In this document: positions 26,603 through 35,009 of the stretch, in pieces
Layout of the letters: every line of letters starts with the position of its first letter
Numbering within the stretch: the stretch's first letter is position 1
Source: Rhodospirillales bacterium
GTDB taxonomy: Bacteria; Pseudomonadota; Alphaproteobacteria; Acetobacterales; Acetobacteraceae
Assembly: GCA_025352665.1 (NCBI GenBank)
Contig: JANXSM010000177.1
Coordinates: forward strand, 1 to 64,000
DNA: 64,000 nucleotides
Direction: 5' to 3'
Notes under the pieces: model-generated
Told to the model about the DNA's origin: nothing
Databases searched by the model: none
Seen by the model: the letters and a program-made list of their open reading frames with translations, nothing else
Translations under genes and position numbers: made by a program

Positions 26603-27421
26603 TTATTTCAGTCCGGTAAAGACGAGGCTCGAGACGAAGCGGCGCTGGAAGAACAGGAAACCCAGCAGCAGGGGCGCCGCGACGAGGGTGGTGCCGGCGG
26701 CGATGACACCCCATTCCCCGCCGGCCTCCGCCCCGCGGGTGAAGCTCGCCAGGCCCACGGTGAGCACCTGCGCGCGCGGGCTGGAAACGGCCATCAGCGG
26801 CCACAGGAACTCGTTCCAATGCGAGGTGACCGAGACCACCGCGAAGGCTGCCAGCCCCGGGCCCGCGAGCGGGATGAGGATGTGGCGGATCACCTGCAGC
26901 CTGGTGGCGCCGTCGACCATGGCCGCGTCCTCGAAGTCGCGCGGCATGGCACGGAAGGTCTGGCGCATCAGGAACACGCCGAAGGCCGACGCGCAGTAGG
27001 GTGCGGCGACGCCGGCCAGGCTGTCGAACAAGCCCAGTTTGGTGATCATCACCAGGTTGGGCACCACCAGCACTGCCGGCGGCAGCAGAAGCTGTAGCAG
27101 GAACAGGGTGAAGATGGTCTCGCGGCCGGGAAACTGCAGGCGTGCGAAGGCGTAGCCGGCCAGACTCACGGTCACCGTCTGCACGGCCAGAATACCGCCG
27201 CAGAGCAGGATGGTGTTGGCATACCACAGCGGGAAATGTCCGCTGGTCCAGGCCTCGATATAGTTGTCGGGGCTGAACGGTCCGGACGGGAACAGCGACG
27301 CGAGGTCGAGCGCGCCGGAGACCTGCGGGCGGGCGGAGGCGACCCCCATCCAGGCGAACGGCGCCAGCCAGAGAATGGCCGCAAGCGCCGCCAGGATCAC
27401 CCCGACCCGGCTAGCTTTCAT
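26603..27421 (-). CDS. Carbohydrate ABC transporter permease, UgpE-like
   Basis: A 272-residue inner-membrane permease of the MalG/UgpE type with six predicted helices. The cytoplasmic EAA loop is visible as DFEDAAMVDGATRLQVIRHILIP split over the loop (key residues EDAAMVDGA). The ATG at 27421 overlaps the end of the first permease gene by 11 bp, so the two subunits are translated together. No ATPase gene lies in this operon, so the energising subunit must be shared or encoded elsewhere. Confidence 0.9.
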   Translation of the reverse strand: MKASRVGVILAALAAILWLAPFAWMGVASARPQVSGALDLASLFPSGPFSPDNYIEAWTSGHFPLWYANTILLCGGILAVQTVTVSLAGYAFARLQFPGRETIFTLFLLQLLLPPAVLVVPNLVMITKLGLFDSLAGVAAPYCASAFGVFLMRQTFRAMPRDFEDAAMVDGATRLQVIRHILIPLAGPGLAAFAVVSVTSHWNEFLWPLMAVSSPRAQVLTVGLASFTRGAEAGGEWGVIAAGTTLVAAPLLLGFLFFQRRFVSSLVFTGLK

Positions 27422-28331
27422 AGTGGATGCCTTGCTCCAGCGCCCGCAGCGAAATAATTGAGAGCGCCAGCAAGGCACCGACGCAAATGACGGTGGCGGC
27501 GGAAGCGAGGCCGGAATCCATGTTCTGCTCGGCCTGCTGATAGATGTAGTACAGGATCATATTGGTGCTGTCAGACGGCCCGCCGCCCGTCATGACGATG
27601 ACGTGGTCGATCTGCACCAGCGTGTTGACCAGCGCGATGACGGCGACAAAGCCGATGGTGGGGCCAAGCAACGGCAGGGTGATGCGCCAGAAGCGGGTTG
27701 CGATACCGGCGCCGTCGATCTTGGCGGCCTCGTGATATTCCTCGGGAATGCCAGCAAGCCCCGCTAGAAAGAAAAGCATATAGTAGCCGGTGTTCTTCCA
27801 GATAGTGATGGCGATGATGGCACCCAGTGCCAGATCGGGGTCGCCGAGCCAGTTGGTCTGCGCCATGCCGAGCGCTGCGAGATAGTAATCGATCAGCCCG
27901 CCCCCGGGCAGGAAGATAAAGATGAACAGGGCCGCGACGGCCACCAGCGGGATCAGCAGTGGCATGACGATGATGGTGCGCAGCAGGGTGGTCAGCCGCC
28001 CCTGTTCGCGCAAGGCCAGCGCTAACAGCAAGGCGAGCGCCAAGCTCGGAACGATGGTGCCGAGGGCGTACAGCAGCGTGTTCCAGGCGGCGGTGCTGAA
28101 ATGCGGATCGGCGAACAGGCGCACGAAATTGTCGATGCCCCAGCTCGGCTTTTGCCCGAAGCGCTGCTGGGTGAGGCTGCGCAGAGTGACGCCCATCACC
28201 GGCCAGTAGGTGAAGGCCGCCAGCAGCAGCAGCGAAGGGGTCAGCAGGCCCAGCGCAAGCAACGTCGTGTGCGGCAGGATGCGACGGTGCCGCACGCCCA
28301 GCGCGGGGGCAGCCAGGACGGCCTGGCTCAT
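27411..28331 (-). CDS. Carbohydrate ABC transporter permease, UgpA-like
   Basis: A 306-residue MalF/UgpA-type permease and first gene of the operon. Six hydrophobic helices follow a short cytoplasmic N-terminus; the EAA loop reads IPEEYHEAAKIDGAG near residue 200. It is divergent from a TetR-type regulator whose start is about 140 bp away, so that regulator probably controls the operon. With the downstream permease and binding protein it forms a glycerol-3-phosphate-type importer lacking a local ATPase. Confidence 0.9.
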   Translation of the reverse strand: MSQAVLAAPALGVRHRRILPHTTLLALGLLTPSLLLLAAFTYWPVMGVTLRSLTQQRFGQKPSWGIDNFVRLFADPHFSTAAWNTLLYALGTIVPSLALALLLALALREQGRLTTLLRTIIVMPLLIPLVAVAALFIFIFLPGGGLIDYYLAALGMAQTNWLGDPDLALGAIIAITIWKNTGYYMLFFLAGLAGIPEEYHEAAKIDGAGIATRFWRITLPLLGPTIGFVAVIALVNTLVQIDHVIVMTGGGPSDSTNMILYYIYQQAEQNMDSGLASAATVICVGALLALSIISLRALEQGIHYES

Positions 28332-28469
28332 CGGGCAGGTGTGTAGATCATTGCGGCCTGATAGACGCCAAGCCTTGCGGTCGCGTGACGGTCCGGCGAC
28401 GGTTCGATGACAATGGCGCGCGGGCCTGCCGCGTGTGTTTTACGAGTGTTTGATGTATCAGCGCATTAC

Positions 28470-29117
28470 ATGCGCTTCTCCTCAGACGATCCCGCGGGCC
28501 GCCGCGACAGCTACCACCACGGCAATCTGCGCGAGGCGCTGGTCGAGGCGGCTCTGCGCCTGATTGGCGAGCGGGGTCCGGGCGGATTTTCGTTTGCCGA
28601 GGTGGCGCGCGCCGCGGGCGTGAGTCCGGCGGCACCGTATCGGCATTTTCGCGACCGCAACGCTTTGGTGGCCGAGGTGGCGCGGCTTGGATATGAGCGG
28701 CTTGCCGATGAACTCGAGGCCGCCTGGGCCAACGGCGCGCCCGACCCGGTGGCGGCGATCGAGAATTGCGGCAAGGCATATCTGTCGTTCGCCCGGCGCG
28801 ACCCGGCCTCCTACGCCGCGATGTTCGAGACCGGATTTCCGCTGGAGGAGGACGCTATGCTGCTGCGGGCATCTGAACGCGCCTTCGGCGTGCTGCGCCG
28901 GGCGGCTGAATTCGCCTGCAACACCCACCGGATCGGCGGCGTGCGGCCACCGCCGATGATGGTGGCGCTGCACATCTGGGCGCTCGCGCACGGGATCGCG
29001 TCGCTGTTCGTCGGGCGTGGTGACGGCACGCGGCGCCGCTTGCCGATGTCGGCGGAGGATCTGCTGGAGTCGGGCCTGCTTATCTACCTGCAGTCGCTTG
29101 GACTGACATCCGCGTGA
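28470..29117 (+). CDS. TetR/AcrR family transcriptional regulator
   Basis: A 215-residue regulator with an N-terminal TetR helix-turn-helix (LREALVEAALRLIGERG, then FSFAEVARAAGVSPAAPYRHF, key residues 18-60) and a ligand-binding C-terminal domain of the WHG type. The ATG at 28470 is preferred to one at 28407 because it places the helix-turn-helix at the usual distance. It is divergent from the UgpA-like gene, and a short palindrome TGATgtATCA lies just upstream. It may repress the transporter operon and itself; the ligand is unknown. Confidence 0.88.
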   Translation: MRFSSDDPAGRRDSYHHGNLREALVEAALRLIGERGPGGFSFAEVARAAGVSPAAPYRHFRDRNALVAEVARLGYERLADELEAAWANGAPDPVAAIENCGKAYLSFARRDPASYAAMFETGFPLEEDAMLLRASERAFGVLRRAAEFACNTHRIGGVRPPPMMVALHIWALAHGIASLFVGRGDGTRRRLPMSAEDLLESGLLIYLQSLGLTSA

Positions 29118-29196
29118 TCCTCTTGACGGCAGATAACCCCGGGCCTAGCTATGTTAATGTGATAAACATTCACATCACAGGGTCATGGAGGCTCAG

Positions 29197-29637
29197 GTGC
29201 CGATTTCCGCCTATGTGCAGGATATTCCGCGACCGTTTCTAATCGCGGCGATGGTTATGGGTTTCATCTGGTTCTGGCCGGTCGGGCTGATGGTGCTGGG
29301 ATATCTCATCGGCAGCGGCCGCCTACGGCGCGGGCGTTGTGGACCAGGACGATGGTACAACACAGCGCAGCCCGATGGACAAGCGGGCGGACCGTCGTGT
29401 TCGCCTTGGGGCAGCTGGTCAAACTGGGGTCCAAGCTGGAGCCAGCCGAAGCAGGCGCCTGGCAGCAGCAACCGCGCGTTCGACGACTATCGCGCCGAGA
29501 CGCTGCGGCGCCTGGAGGAGGAGCAGAAGGAGTTCGTGGATTACCTCGAACGCCTGCGCCAGGCCCGCGACAAGGCGGAGTTCGACCAGTTCATGGCCGA
29601 TCGCCGCGGCCGCCCTACCCCGCCGACCGAGGCCTAG
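29197..29637 (+). CDS. DUF2852 family membrane protein
   Basis: A 146-residue protein with one hydrophobic helix (LIAAMVMGFIWFWPVGLMVLG), a Trp/Ser-rich linker and a charged C-terminal helix containing YRAETLRRLEEEQKEF and the DYLERLRQARDKAEFDQFM block that define DUF2852. Its function is unknown. A GTG at 29197 has GGAGG 5 bp upstream, while the in-frame ATG at 29185 has no ribosome site, so GTG is chosen. An inverted repeat AATGTGA-N7-TCACAT precedes the gene. Confidence 0.82.
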   Translation: MPISAYVQDIPRPFLIAAMVMGFIWFWPVGLMVLGYLIGSGRLRRGRCGPGRWYNTAQPDGQAGGPSCSPWGSWSNWGPSWSQPKQAPGSSNRAFDDYRAETLRRLEEEQKEFVDYLERLRQARDKAEFDQFMADRRGRPTPPTEA

Positions 29638-29659
29638 CTCTGGCAGTCGCGAAAGCATA

Positions 29660-29705
29660 GCGCCACCCACCATTCTCCGGGGCTTCCGGGGATGGTGGGT
29701 GGCGC
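29660..29705. terminator. Convergent hairpin terminator
   Basis: A perfect 14-bp stem (GCGCCACCCACCAT at 29660-29673 with its complement at 29692-29705) around an 18-nt loop, between the convergent DUF2852 and D-lactate dehydrogenase-like genes. No long T-run follows on either strand, so it is a likely but imperfect bidirectional terminator. Confidence 0.7.
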
Positions 29706-29711
29706 AAGCGT

Positions 29712-31103
29712 TTAATTCAGAAACATCTTGCCGGGGTTCATGATCCCCCGCGGATCGATCGCCGTTTTCAGGCTGCGCATGACGGCGAGTGCTTCGACGC
29801 CGTGCTCCTGCTCTAGGAAACCGCGTTTGCCGACCCCGATGCCATGCTCGCCGCTGCAGCTGCCGCCTAACGCCAGCGCGCGGGCGACAATTTTCTTGTC
29901 CAGCTCCCACGCGCGCTCCAGCGCCCCGGGCTCGTCCGCCACAAGAATTACCGTATGGAAATTGCCGTCCCCGACATGGCCCACGATGGGGGCGGTGAGA
30001 CCGGAGGCGGCAATATCCTGCTTCACCCCCAGCACGGCTTCGGCAAGTTTCGAAATCGGCACGATAGCGTCAGTGGTCATGCCGCGATGGCCGGGCCGGT
30101 AGGCCAGGCACGCCCAATAGACGTCATGGCGCGCCTGCCATAGCTTGTTTCGCTCGGCGGGGTCGGTCGCCCAGCGGAAACCGTTGCCACCGAATTCGAG
30201 CGCCAGCGCCTCGGTCTGGCTGGCCTGTTCGGCCACCGCCGATGGCGTGCCGTGGAATTCCAGGAACAGCGTCGGCACCGGCCGGAGCCCTTCAAGCTTC
30301 GAGTAGCCGATGCAGGCATCCATCTGCACATCGTCCAGCAACTCGATGCGGGCGACGGGAATGCCGGTCTGCATGACGGCGATGACCGTCTCCACAGCAC
30401 CGCCCAGCGTGTCGAACTGGCACACGGCCGATGAGATCGCCTCAGGAATGCCGTGCAGGCGCAAGGTGATTTCCGTGATGATGCCAAGTGTGCCCTCGCT
30501 GCCGATGAACAGGCGGGTCAGGTCGTAGCCATTGGCGGATTTGCGCACACGACCGCCGGTCTGGATCACCCGCCCATCCGGCAGGGCCACCCTCAGGCCG
30601 AGCACATTTTCCCGAATGGTGCCATAGCGCACCGCCGCGGTGCCGGAGGCGCGGGTCGCGCACATGCCGCCGATCGTGCACACGCTGCCGGGGTCGACTG
30701 GGAAGAACAGCCCCTGGTCGCGCAAATATTCATTGAGCTGCTGGCGGGTGACGCCGGCCTGCACCCGGCAGTCCATGTCGGCCCCGTTGACCTCGAGGAT
30801 CGCGGTCATGCGGCTGAGGTCGATGGTGAGCCCGCCGCGCACGGCGTTTACATGCCCCTCCAACGAGGTGCCGGCGCCGAATGGGATCACCGGCACACCT
30901 TGCGCGTGGCACAGCGCGAGCAAGCGGGCCGCCTCCTCCGAGCTCTCAACGAAGGCGACGGCGTCGGGCAGGGCCGGCGGCATGGCGTCTTCGCCGTGGC
31001 TGTGCTGTTCGCGCAGGGCTGCGTTGGTGGTGATCCGCTCGCGCAGGAAGCCACGGGCCTGGGCGATCACGGTGTCGATGGGGCGAGCGAGGGTGTTTGA
31101 CAC
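29712..31103 (-). CDS. FAD-linked oxidase, D-lactate dehydrogenase (cytochrome) type
   Basis: A 463-residue flavoprotein of the Dld/GlcD group, oxidising D-lactate or another 2-hydroxy acid and feeding the respiratory chain. The FAD-binding PCMH domain has VPVIPFGAGTSLEGHVNAV and DPGSVCTIGGMCATRASGT; the C-terminal cap has HVGDGNFH and the metal/substrate block GSCSGEHGIGVGKRGF. It begins with GTG at 31103 preceded by GAGGAAA; the longer open frame upstream overlaps the anti-sigma gene. It follows that gene by 8 bp. Confidence 0.9.
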   Translation of the reverse strand: MSNTLARPIDTVIAQARGFLRERITTNAALREQHSHGEDAMPPALPDAVAFVESSEEAARLLALCHAQGVPVIPFGAGTSLEGHVNAVRGGLTIDLSRMTAILEVNGADMDCRVQAGVTRQQLNEYLRDQGLFFPVDPGSVCTIGGMCATRASGTAAVRYGTIRENVLGLRVALPDGRVIQTGGRVRKSANGYDLTRLFIGSEGTLGIITEITLRLHGIPEAISSAVCQFDTLGGAVETVIAVMQTGIPVARIELLDDVQMDACIGYSKLEGLRPVPTLFLEFHGTPSAVAEQASQTEALALEFGGNGFRWATDPAERNKLWQARHDVYWACLAYRPGHRGMTTDAIVPISKLAEAVLGVKQDIAASGLTAPIVGHVGDGNFHTVILVADEPGALERAWELDKKIVARALALGGSCSGEHGIGVGKRGFLEQEHGVEALAVMRSLKTAIDPRGIMNPGKMFLN

Positions 31104-31111
31104 GGGTTTCC

Positions 31112-32203
31112 TCAATGATTGGCGAGCGTGCCGCCATACAGCACAGGGCCGGTGAGCGTGCCGCCGGGCGCACCCCCGCGCGGTTCCATGCTGACCAGCA
31201 GCTGGGTGCCTTCTGCAGGCGTTGCCGACAGGTTGATGATACGGCCACCGGCGGGCAACACACCCAGCGACGTCGGGCGATCGGTCGAGTTCGGCGGCAG
31301 CATCCAGAGTTCGAGGTCGCGCCCGTTGGGCACCGCAATTGTGGCCAGCGGGGTCAGCACGAGATGGCCGGACAGGTCGACCTCCGCCAGGAACAGCGGC
31401 GCCGGCGCGCTGACCGGACCGATGGCGGCGACGGCGCGCGATTGGATGGCACGCGGCACCGCCAACAGTGCCAAGCCGATGACGAGCACCAGCAGCACGC
31501 CGCAGGCCACCCGCCACACCAGCAGGTTTTCAAACCAGGGCGGGGCGGCACGGGTCTGCGGCGGGCGGGAAGGCGACGGTCTCGGCGGAATGCGCGGCAG
31601 ATCGTCGTATTGCGGCGCGAACTCCGGCGCGGAATCCGACTCTGGCCATACCGCGAGCGGCACGAACAGACCGCCCGGCTCGCGCGGCGGGGGATAGGGT
31701 GCGGGGGAGGGGCCCATCTCCGGCGCCGGCGGGTCCGCGGGGGTTACCCATTCCGCAGGCTCCCATTCCTGCACTTGCGGCGGTTGGGCCTCGGCCAGCG
31801 GCGGTGGGGCGGCGGCGGGCGGCTCGCTGGCGACGGGCTCGCGAGCCGGTTCTGCTTCGGGTTCGGCAAATTCCTCATAAGGCTCCGGTTCTGGGGCCGC
31901 GGTGGCAGGTGCCGAGGCCGTGGTCGGACGCGGCGGTGCCGGCGTCTCCGGCAAGCCGGCGTCAGCGGCAAGACGGCGCCACAACATCGGCGGCGGCTCG
32001 GCCAAAGGCAGCGCCTCCGTTAGCAGCGCCAGGCGCTGCTGCCAGCGGGCGATCGCCGCCGCCAGCACCGGGTCGCCATCGGCGCGCAGCCGCGTCGCCG
32101 CCGCATCGCCAGGATCCAGCACGCCGAGCGCGTGTTCGGCCGCCAGCAGGTCCACGTCCTCGGACGGTTCCTGCTCGGGCGGAAACAGATACAGCGCGCT
32201 CAC
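31112..32203 (-). CDS. Anti-sigma-K factor RskA-like protein
   Basis: A 363-residue membrane-bound anti-sigma factor. The N-terminal cytoplasmic part (LLAAEHALGVLDPGDAA, then IARWQQRLALL and LWRRLAADAGL) is the RskA sigma-binding domain. A very proline-rich linker (about residues 95-225) leads to one transmembrane helix (CGVLLVLVIGLALLAVP) and a periplasmic RskA C-terminal domain (VPNGRDLELWMLPPN). It starts with GTG overlapping the sigma-factor stop (GTGA), the usual arrangement for such pairs. The linker is longer than typical. Confidence 0.88.
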   Translation of the reverse strand: MSALYLFPPEQEPSEDVDLLAAEHALGVLDPGDAAATRLRADGDPVLAAAIARWQQRLALLTEALPLAEPPPMLWRRLAADAGLPETPAPPRPTTASAPATAAPEPEPYEEFAEPEAEPAREPVASEPPAAAPPPLAEAQPPQVQEWEPAEWVTPADPPAPEMGPSPAPYPPPREPGGLFVPLAVWPESDSAPEFAPQYDDLPRIPPRPSPSRPPQTRAAPPWFENLLVWRVACGVLLVLVIGLALLAVPRAIQSRAVAAIGPVSAPAPLFLAEVDLSGHLVLTPLATIAVPNGRDLELWMLPPNSTDRPTSLGVLPAGGRIINLSATPAEGTQLLVSMEPRGGAPGGTLTGPVLYGGTLANH

Positions 32204-32772
32204 GCCGGCTGATCCCAGGCGCCCCGCAGCAGTTCCAAGCTGCGGCGGGTCCAGGACTTCACCGTGCCGATCGGCAGGCGCACCCGATGGGCGATTTCGC
32301 CGGGGGACATGCCGTCGAGATACGACAGCAGCAACAGCAACTGGCCGTCCCGCTCCAGCCCGTCCAATGCCACCCGCAATCGGTGCGCGGCCGGGTTCGC
32401 CGCCGCCGCCAGCCGGCCCAGGTCCGCGTCGAGATCCACCTGCCGCAGCGCCATATCCTGGCCAAGTCCGTCGCGCTGGCGGCGGCGCAGCAGCTCGATG
32501 GCGCGGTTGCGAACCAGGCTGATCAGCCACGCGCGCGGCGGGCCGGATTGCGGATCGAACCGCGCCAGCCCCCGCCAGACCTGGAGAAGCGCGCCATGAA
32601 CGATCTCGACCGCGAGCTGGTTGGTGCCCACCATGCGCAGCGCCAGGGTATACAGCCGCGCACCCTCGCTGTCGTACAGGCGGGAAAACGCCTGGCCGTC
32701 ACCGGCGGCAACCAGCCACAGCAGGGCCGTCAGGTCGTCGAGCTCGTCCTGGGGCTCAGCGGTCTCAGGCAT
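32200..32772 (-). CDS. ECF RNA polymerase sigma factor (SigK-like)
   Basis: A 190-residue group 4 sigma factor. Region 2 is FSRLYDSEGARLYTLALRMV and PRAWLISLVRNRAIELLRRR (key residues about 30-105), and region 4 is LSYLDGMSPGEIAHRVRLP plus GTVKSWTRRSLELL near residues 145-180. It is paired with the overlapping RskA-like anti-sigma gene. The ATG at 32772 is preferred to a TTG at 32787. It likely directs its own operon, possibly including the D-lactate dehydrogenase gene. Confidence 0.92.
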   Translation of the reverse strand: MPETAEPQDELDDLTALLWLVAAGDGQAFSRLYDSEGARLYTLALRMVGTNQLAVEIVHGALLQVWRGLARFDPQSGPPRAWLISLVRNRAIELLRRRQRDGLGQDMALRQVDLDADLGRLAAAANPAAHRLRVALDGLERDGQLLLLLSYLDGMSPGEIAHRVRLPIGTVKSWTRRSLELLRGAWDQPA

Positions 32773-32928
32773 ATCGGAGGGGCGCAATACGGCAGATCGG
32801 CACGGGGATGACCTTCGGTTGGCGAGAACCTACTCTACGCCCCCGCCCGCCCACCTGAAAGCCGGCCGCAGCAAGCCAATCTTAACGATGCGTCAGTTCC
32901 CGCCATACTATCGGTAACGGAACGAACA

Positions 32929-33136
32929 GATGCCAAGGTCAACGCGGAGATCGCGGAAATTCGTGGCATTCCAGACGGCATATGACAGCATCAGCCCCAA
33001 TCGGCACCGCAACATCGGCAGCATTACCGAACTCGGCACCTTCGTACGTCGCGTTCGCAGCGTCACTGGCAAGCCGGTGGGCGTGAAGATCGTGGCGGGG
33101 CACCCGAAGTTTCTCGAAGGCTGGTTCGCCGATGTC
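32929..33136 (+). pseudogene. Fragment of FMN-binding glutamate synthase-family gene, frameshifted
   Basis: Two adjacent frames together read like the FMN domain of glutamate synthase-related proteins: DAKVNAEIAEIRGIPDGI in one frame, then after a shift near 32980, DSISPNRHRNIGSITELG, FVRRVRSVTGKPVGVKIV and FLEGWFADV. Neither a complete N-terminus nor the C-terminal half is present. It is a degraded remnant of about 70 codons in a gene graveyard upstream of the sigma factor. Confidence 0.7.
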
Positions 33137-33149
33137 GTGGCCTACCCCG

Positions 33150-33520
33150 AGCATTGCCCGCACCGCTTCTGTCGCCCGCGTGGCCCGGCGCCCGCGTGGC
33201 CGGCGTCACCAACGACGGCTCCAGACCCAGCGCCCGGCATATCGGGCGCAGCAGCCTCGCCAACCGGATCACCGCGACCCGCGCTAGGAGCCTGATCGCT
33301 TCTGGTAGGCGAAGCGATCAGGCTCTCGCCTTTTGTTTTAACGGGAAATTTTATCGGGCGGTTAACTCAACCTCAGGCGGTATTGCTCTAACACCTCGCG
33401 CACGAACCACCGCAATCGGGCGCAGATCACCACGATCATCGGCGCCGCCAGCGGCCGGGCGCCAAACTGCGCCGCAACCGCCCGATACAGCACATCGAGG
33501 ACTAGCGAGAATCGCTCCAT
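33150..33520 (-). pseudogene. Remnant of a small conserved protein, split by a hairpin element
   Basis: A 52-codon frame from the ATG at 33520 begins MERFSLVLDVLYRAVAAQFG and contains PLAAPMIVVICARLRWF, which I recall from conserved hypothetical proteins of Acetobacteraceae. It stops at 33362. After a 38-bp hairpin element, the same strand reads VIRLARLLRPICRALGLEPS, like the C-terminus of the same family. The gene appears broken with its middle deleted. The family match is from memory and moderate. Confidence 0.4.
33288..33324. repeat. 37-bp hairpin element bounded by CTAG
   Basis: A near-perfect palindrome: GAGCCTGATCGCTTC pairs with GAAGCGATCAGGCTC across the loop tggtaggc. The left flank is CTAG (33284-33287) and the right is CTCG. 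It resembles the hairpin at 35946-35981 in stem and loop (GCTTCtGktrGGCGAAGC), defining a second small repeat family. It sits between two halves of a broken gene. Confidence 0.6.
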
Positions 33521-33622
33521 TGCAGAAAGGGTTTGGAAACACCCCATGCACAAGACATGAACGAATCAGCGATCAGGCGCAGCCCGCAATATTACCTTGC
33601 CGAAACGGTCCGCCCGCACCGG

Positions 33623-34912
33623 TCACTCAACCGCTGCGAGCGCCTGGGCAAGGTCGGCCACGATATCGTCGATATGCTCGATGCCGATGCACAGCCGCAC
33701 ATAGCCTGGGGTCGCGCCGGTGGCGATTTGCTCGGCCTCGTCCAACTGCGAGTGGGTGGTGGTCGCGGGATGGATGGCCAGACTGCGCGTGTCGCCGATG
33801 TTGGCCACGTGGTAGAACATTTTGAGCGCCTTGATGAAGCTGCGCCCGGCTTCTGCGCCGCCCTTCAGCTCCATGCCGACCATCCCACCCATGCCGCGCG
33901 GCAGATATTTCAGCGCACGCTCGAAATCGGCGCCGGTGGCCGTGGAAGGGTGGATCACCTGCGAGACCTGCGGCTGATTCTTGAGGAATTCGACCACGGC
34001 GCTCGCGTTCTCGCAATGCGCCCGCATCCGCAGCGCCAGCGTCTCGATGCCCTGCAGGATCAGGAACGAATTGAACGGGCTGATGGCCGCACCCAGGTCG
34101 CGCAGCAAGGTCACGCGCATCTTGAGAATGTAGGCGATCGGCCCCAACGGCTTGACCGCCTGGCTCCAGACCGCGCCGTGATAGCTGGGGTCAGGTGTGT
34201 TCAGCAGCGGCTGACGCTCGGCATGGGCCTCCCAATCGAAATTGCCGCTGTCGACGACCATGCCGCCAATCGAGGTGCCATGCCCACCAAGGTATTTGGT
34301 CAGCGAATACACGATGATCGCAGCGCCATGGTCGAACGGGCGCACCAGCAACGGAGCCGCCGTGTTGTCCATGATGAGGGGAATGCCGAAGCGCCGGCCA
34401 ATGGCGGCAACCTCGGCGATCGGGAACACCCGCAGCTTCGGATTGGGGAGGGTCTCCGCGTAATAGGCACGGGTCCGATCGTCGGTCGCCCGGGCGAAGG
34501 CTTCCGGATCCTGCGGGTCGACGAAACGAACCTCGATACCCTGGTCCTTCAGCGCGTTGGCAAACAGGTTCCAGGTGCCGCCGTAGAGATCGGTGGAGCT
34601 TACGATATTGTCCCCGGTGCGGGCCAGGTTCTGCACTGCAAACGCCGAGGCAGTCTGGCCGGAGGCCACCGCTAAGGCCGCCACACCGCCCTCGATGGCG
34701 GCCACTCGCTTTTCCAGCACGTCCGTCGTGGGGTTCATGATGCGGGTGTAGATGTTGCCCAGCGCCCTCAGGCCGAACAGATCCGCGGCGTGTTCGGGGC
34801 TTTCGAACAGAAATGATGTGGTCTGATAGATAGGCACCGCAACGGCTGTCGTCGCGGGATCGGCGCGCCAGCCGGCGTGCAGGGCCAATGTCTCTGGATG
34901 CGTGGTGCTCAT
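33623..34912 (-). CDS. metY: O-acetylhomoserine aminocarboxypropyltransferase (sulfhydrylase)
   Basis: A 429-residue PLP enzyme making homocysteine from O-acetylhomoserine and sulfide. The N-terminus TLALHAGWRADPATTAVAVP, the block NIYTRIMNPTTDVLEKRVAA, VASGQTASAFA, DNTAAPLLVRP and the PLP lysine in YSLTKYLGGHG fit MetY, whose length exceeds the roughly 400 of MetB/MetZ. The ATG at 34912 is chosen; the longer frame enters the monooxygenase pseudogene. I looked for a SAM-II riboswitch in the 97 bp upstream and see none. It is the only intact gene in this decayed stretch. Confidence 0.94.
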   Translation of the reverse strand: MSTTHPETLALHAGWRADPATTAVAVPIYQTTSFLFESPEHAADLFGLRALGNIYTRIMNPTTDVLEKRVAAIEGGVAALAVASGQTASAFAVQNLARTGDNIVSSTDLYGGTWNLFANALKDQGIEVRFVDPQDPEAFARATDDRTRAYYAETLPNPKLRVFPIAEVAAIGRRFGIPLIMDNTAAPLLVRPFDHGAAIIVYSLTKYLGGHGTSIGGMVVDSGNFDWEAHAERQPLLNTPDPSYHGAVWSQAVKPLGPIAYILKMRVTLLRDLGAAISPFNSFLILQGIETLALRMRAHCENASAVVEFLKNQPQVSQVIHPSTATGADFERALKYLPRGMGGMVGMELKGGAEAGRSFIKALKMFYHVANIGDTRSLAIHPATTTHSQLDEAEQIATGATPGYVRLCIGIEHIDDIVADLAQALAAVE

Positions 34913-35009
34913 GTGTGGTCTCCCCGAGGCGTTGGCATGCTCGCCGTAGTGCATCAGTTTATGAAGCCCAACGCAACACAGCCCCCATCTCGACGCCGTT
35001 CGGCCGGTC

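Noticed and set aside
25847-27097. A 416-codon plus-strand frame antisense to the binding-protein and permease genes
   Set aside because: The opposite strand has clear transporter motifs; the predicted product is low-complexity and His/Arg-rich.
34913-35009. Possible SAM riboswitch upstream of metY
   Set aside because: SAM-II is common there in Alphaproteobacteria, but its conserved pseudoknot sequences could not be found.
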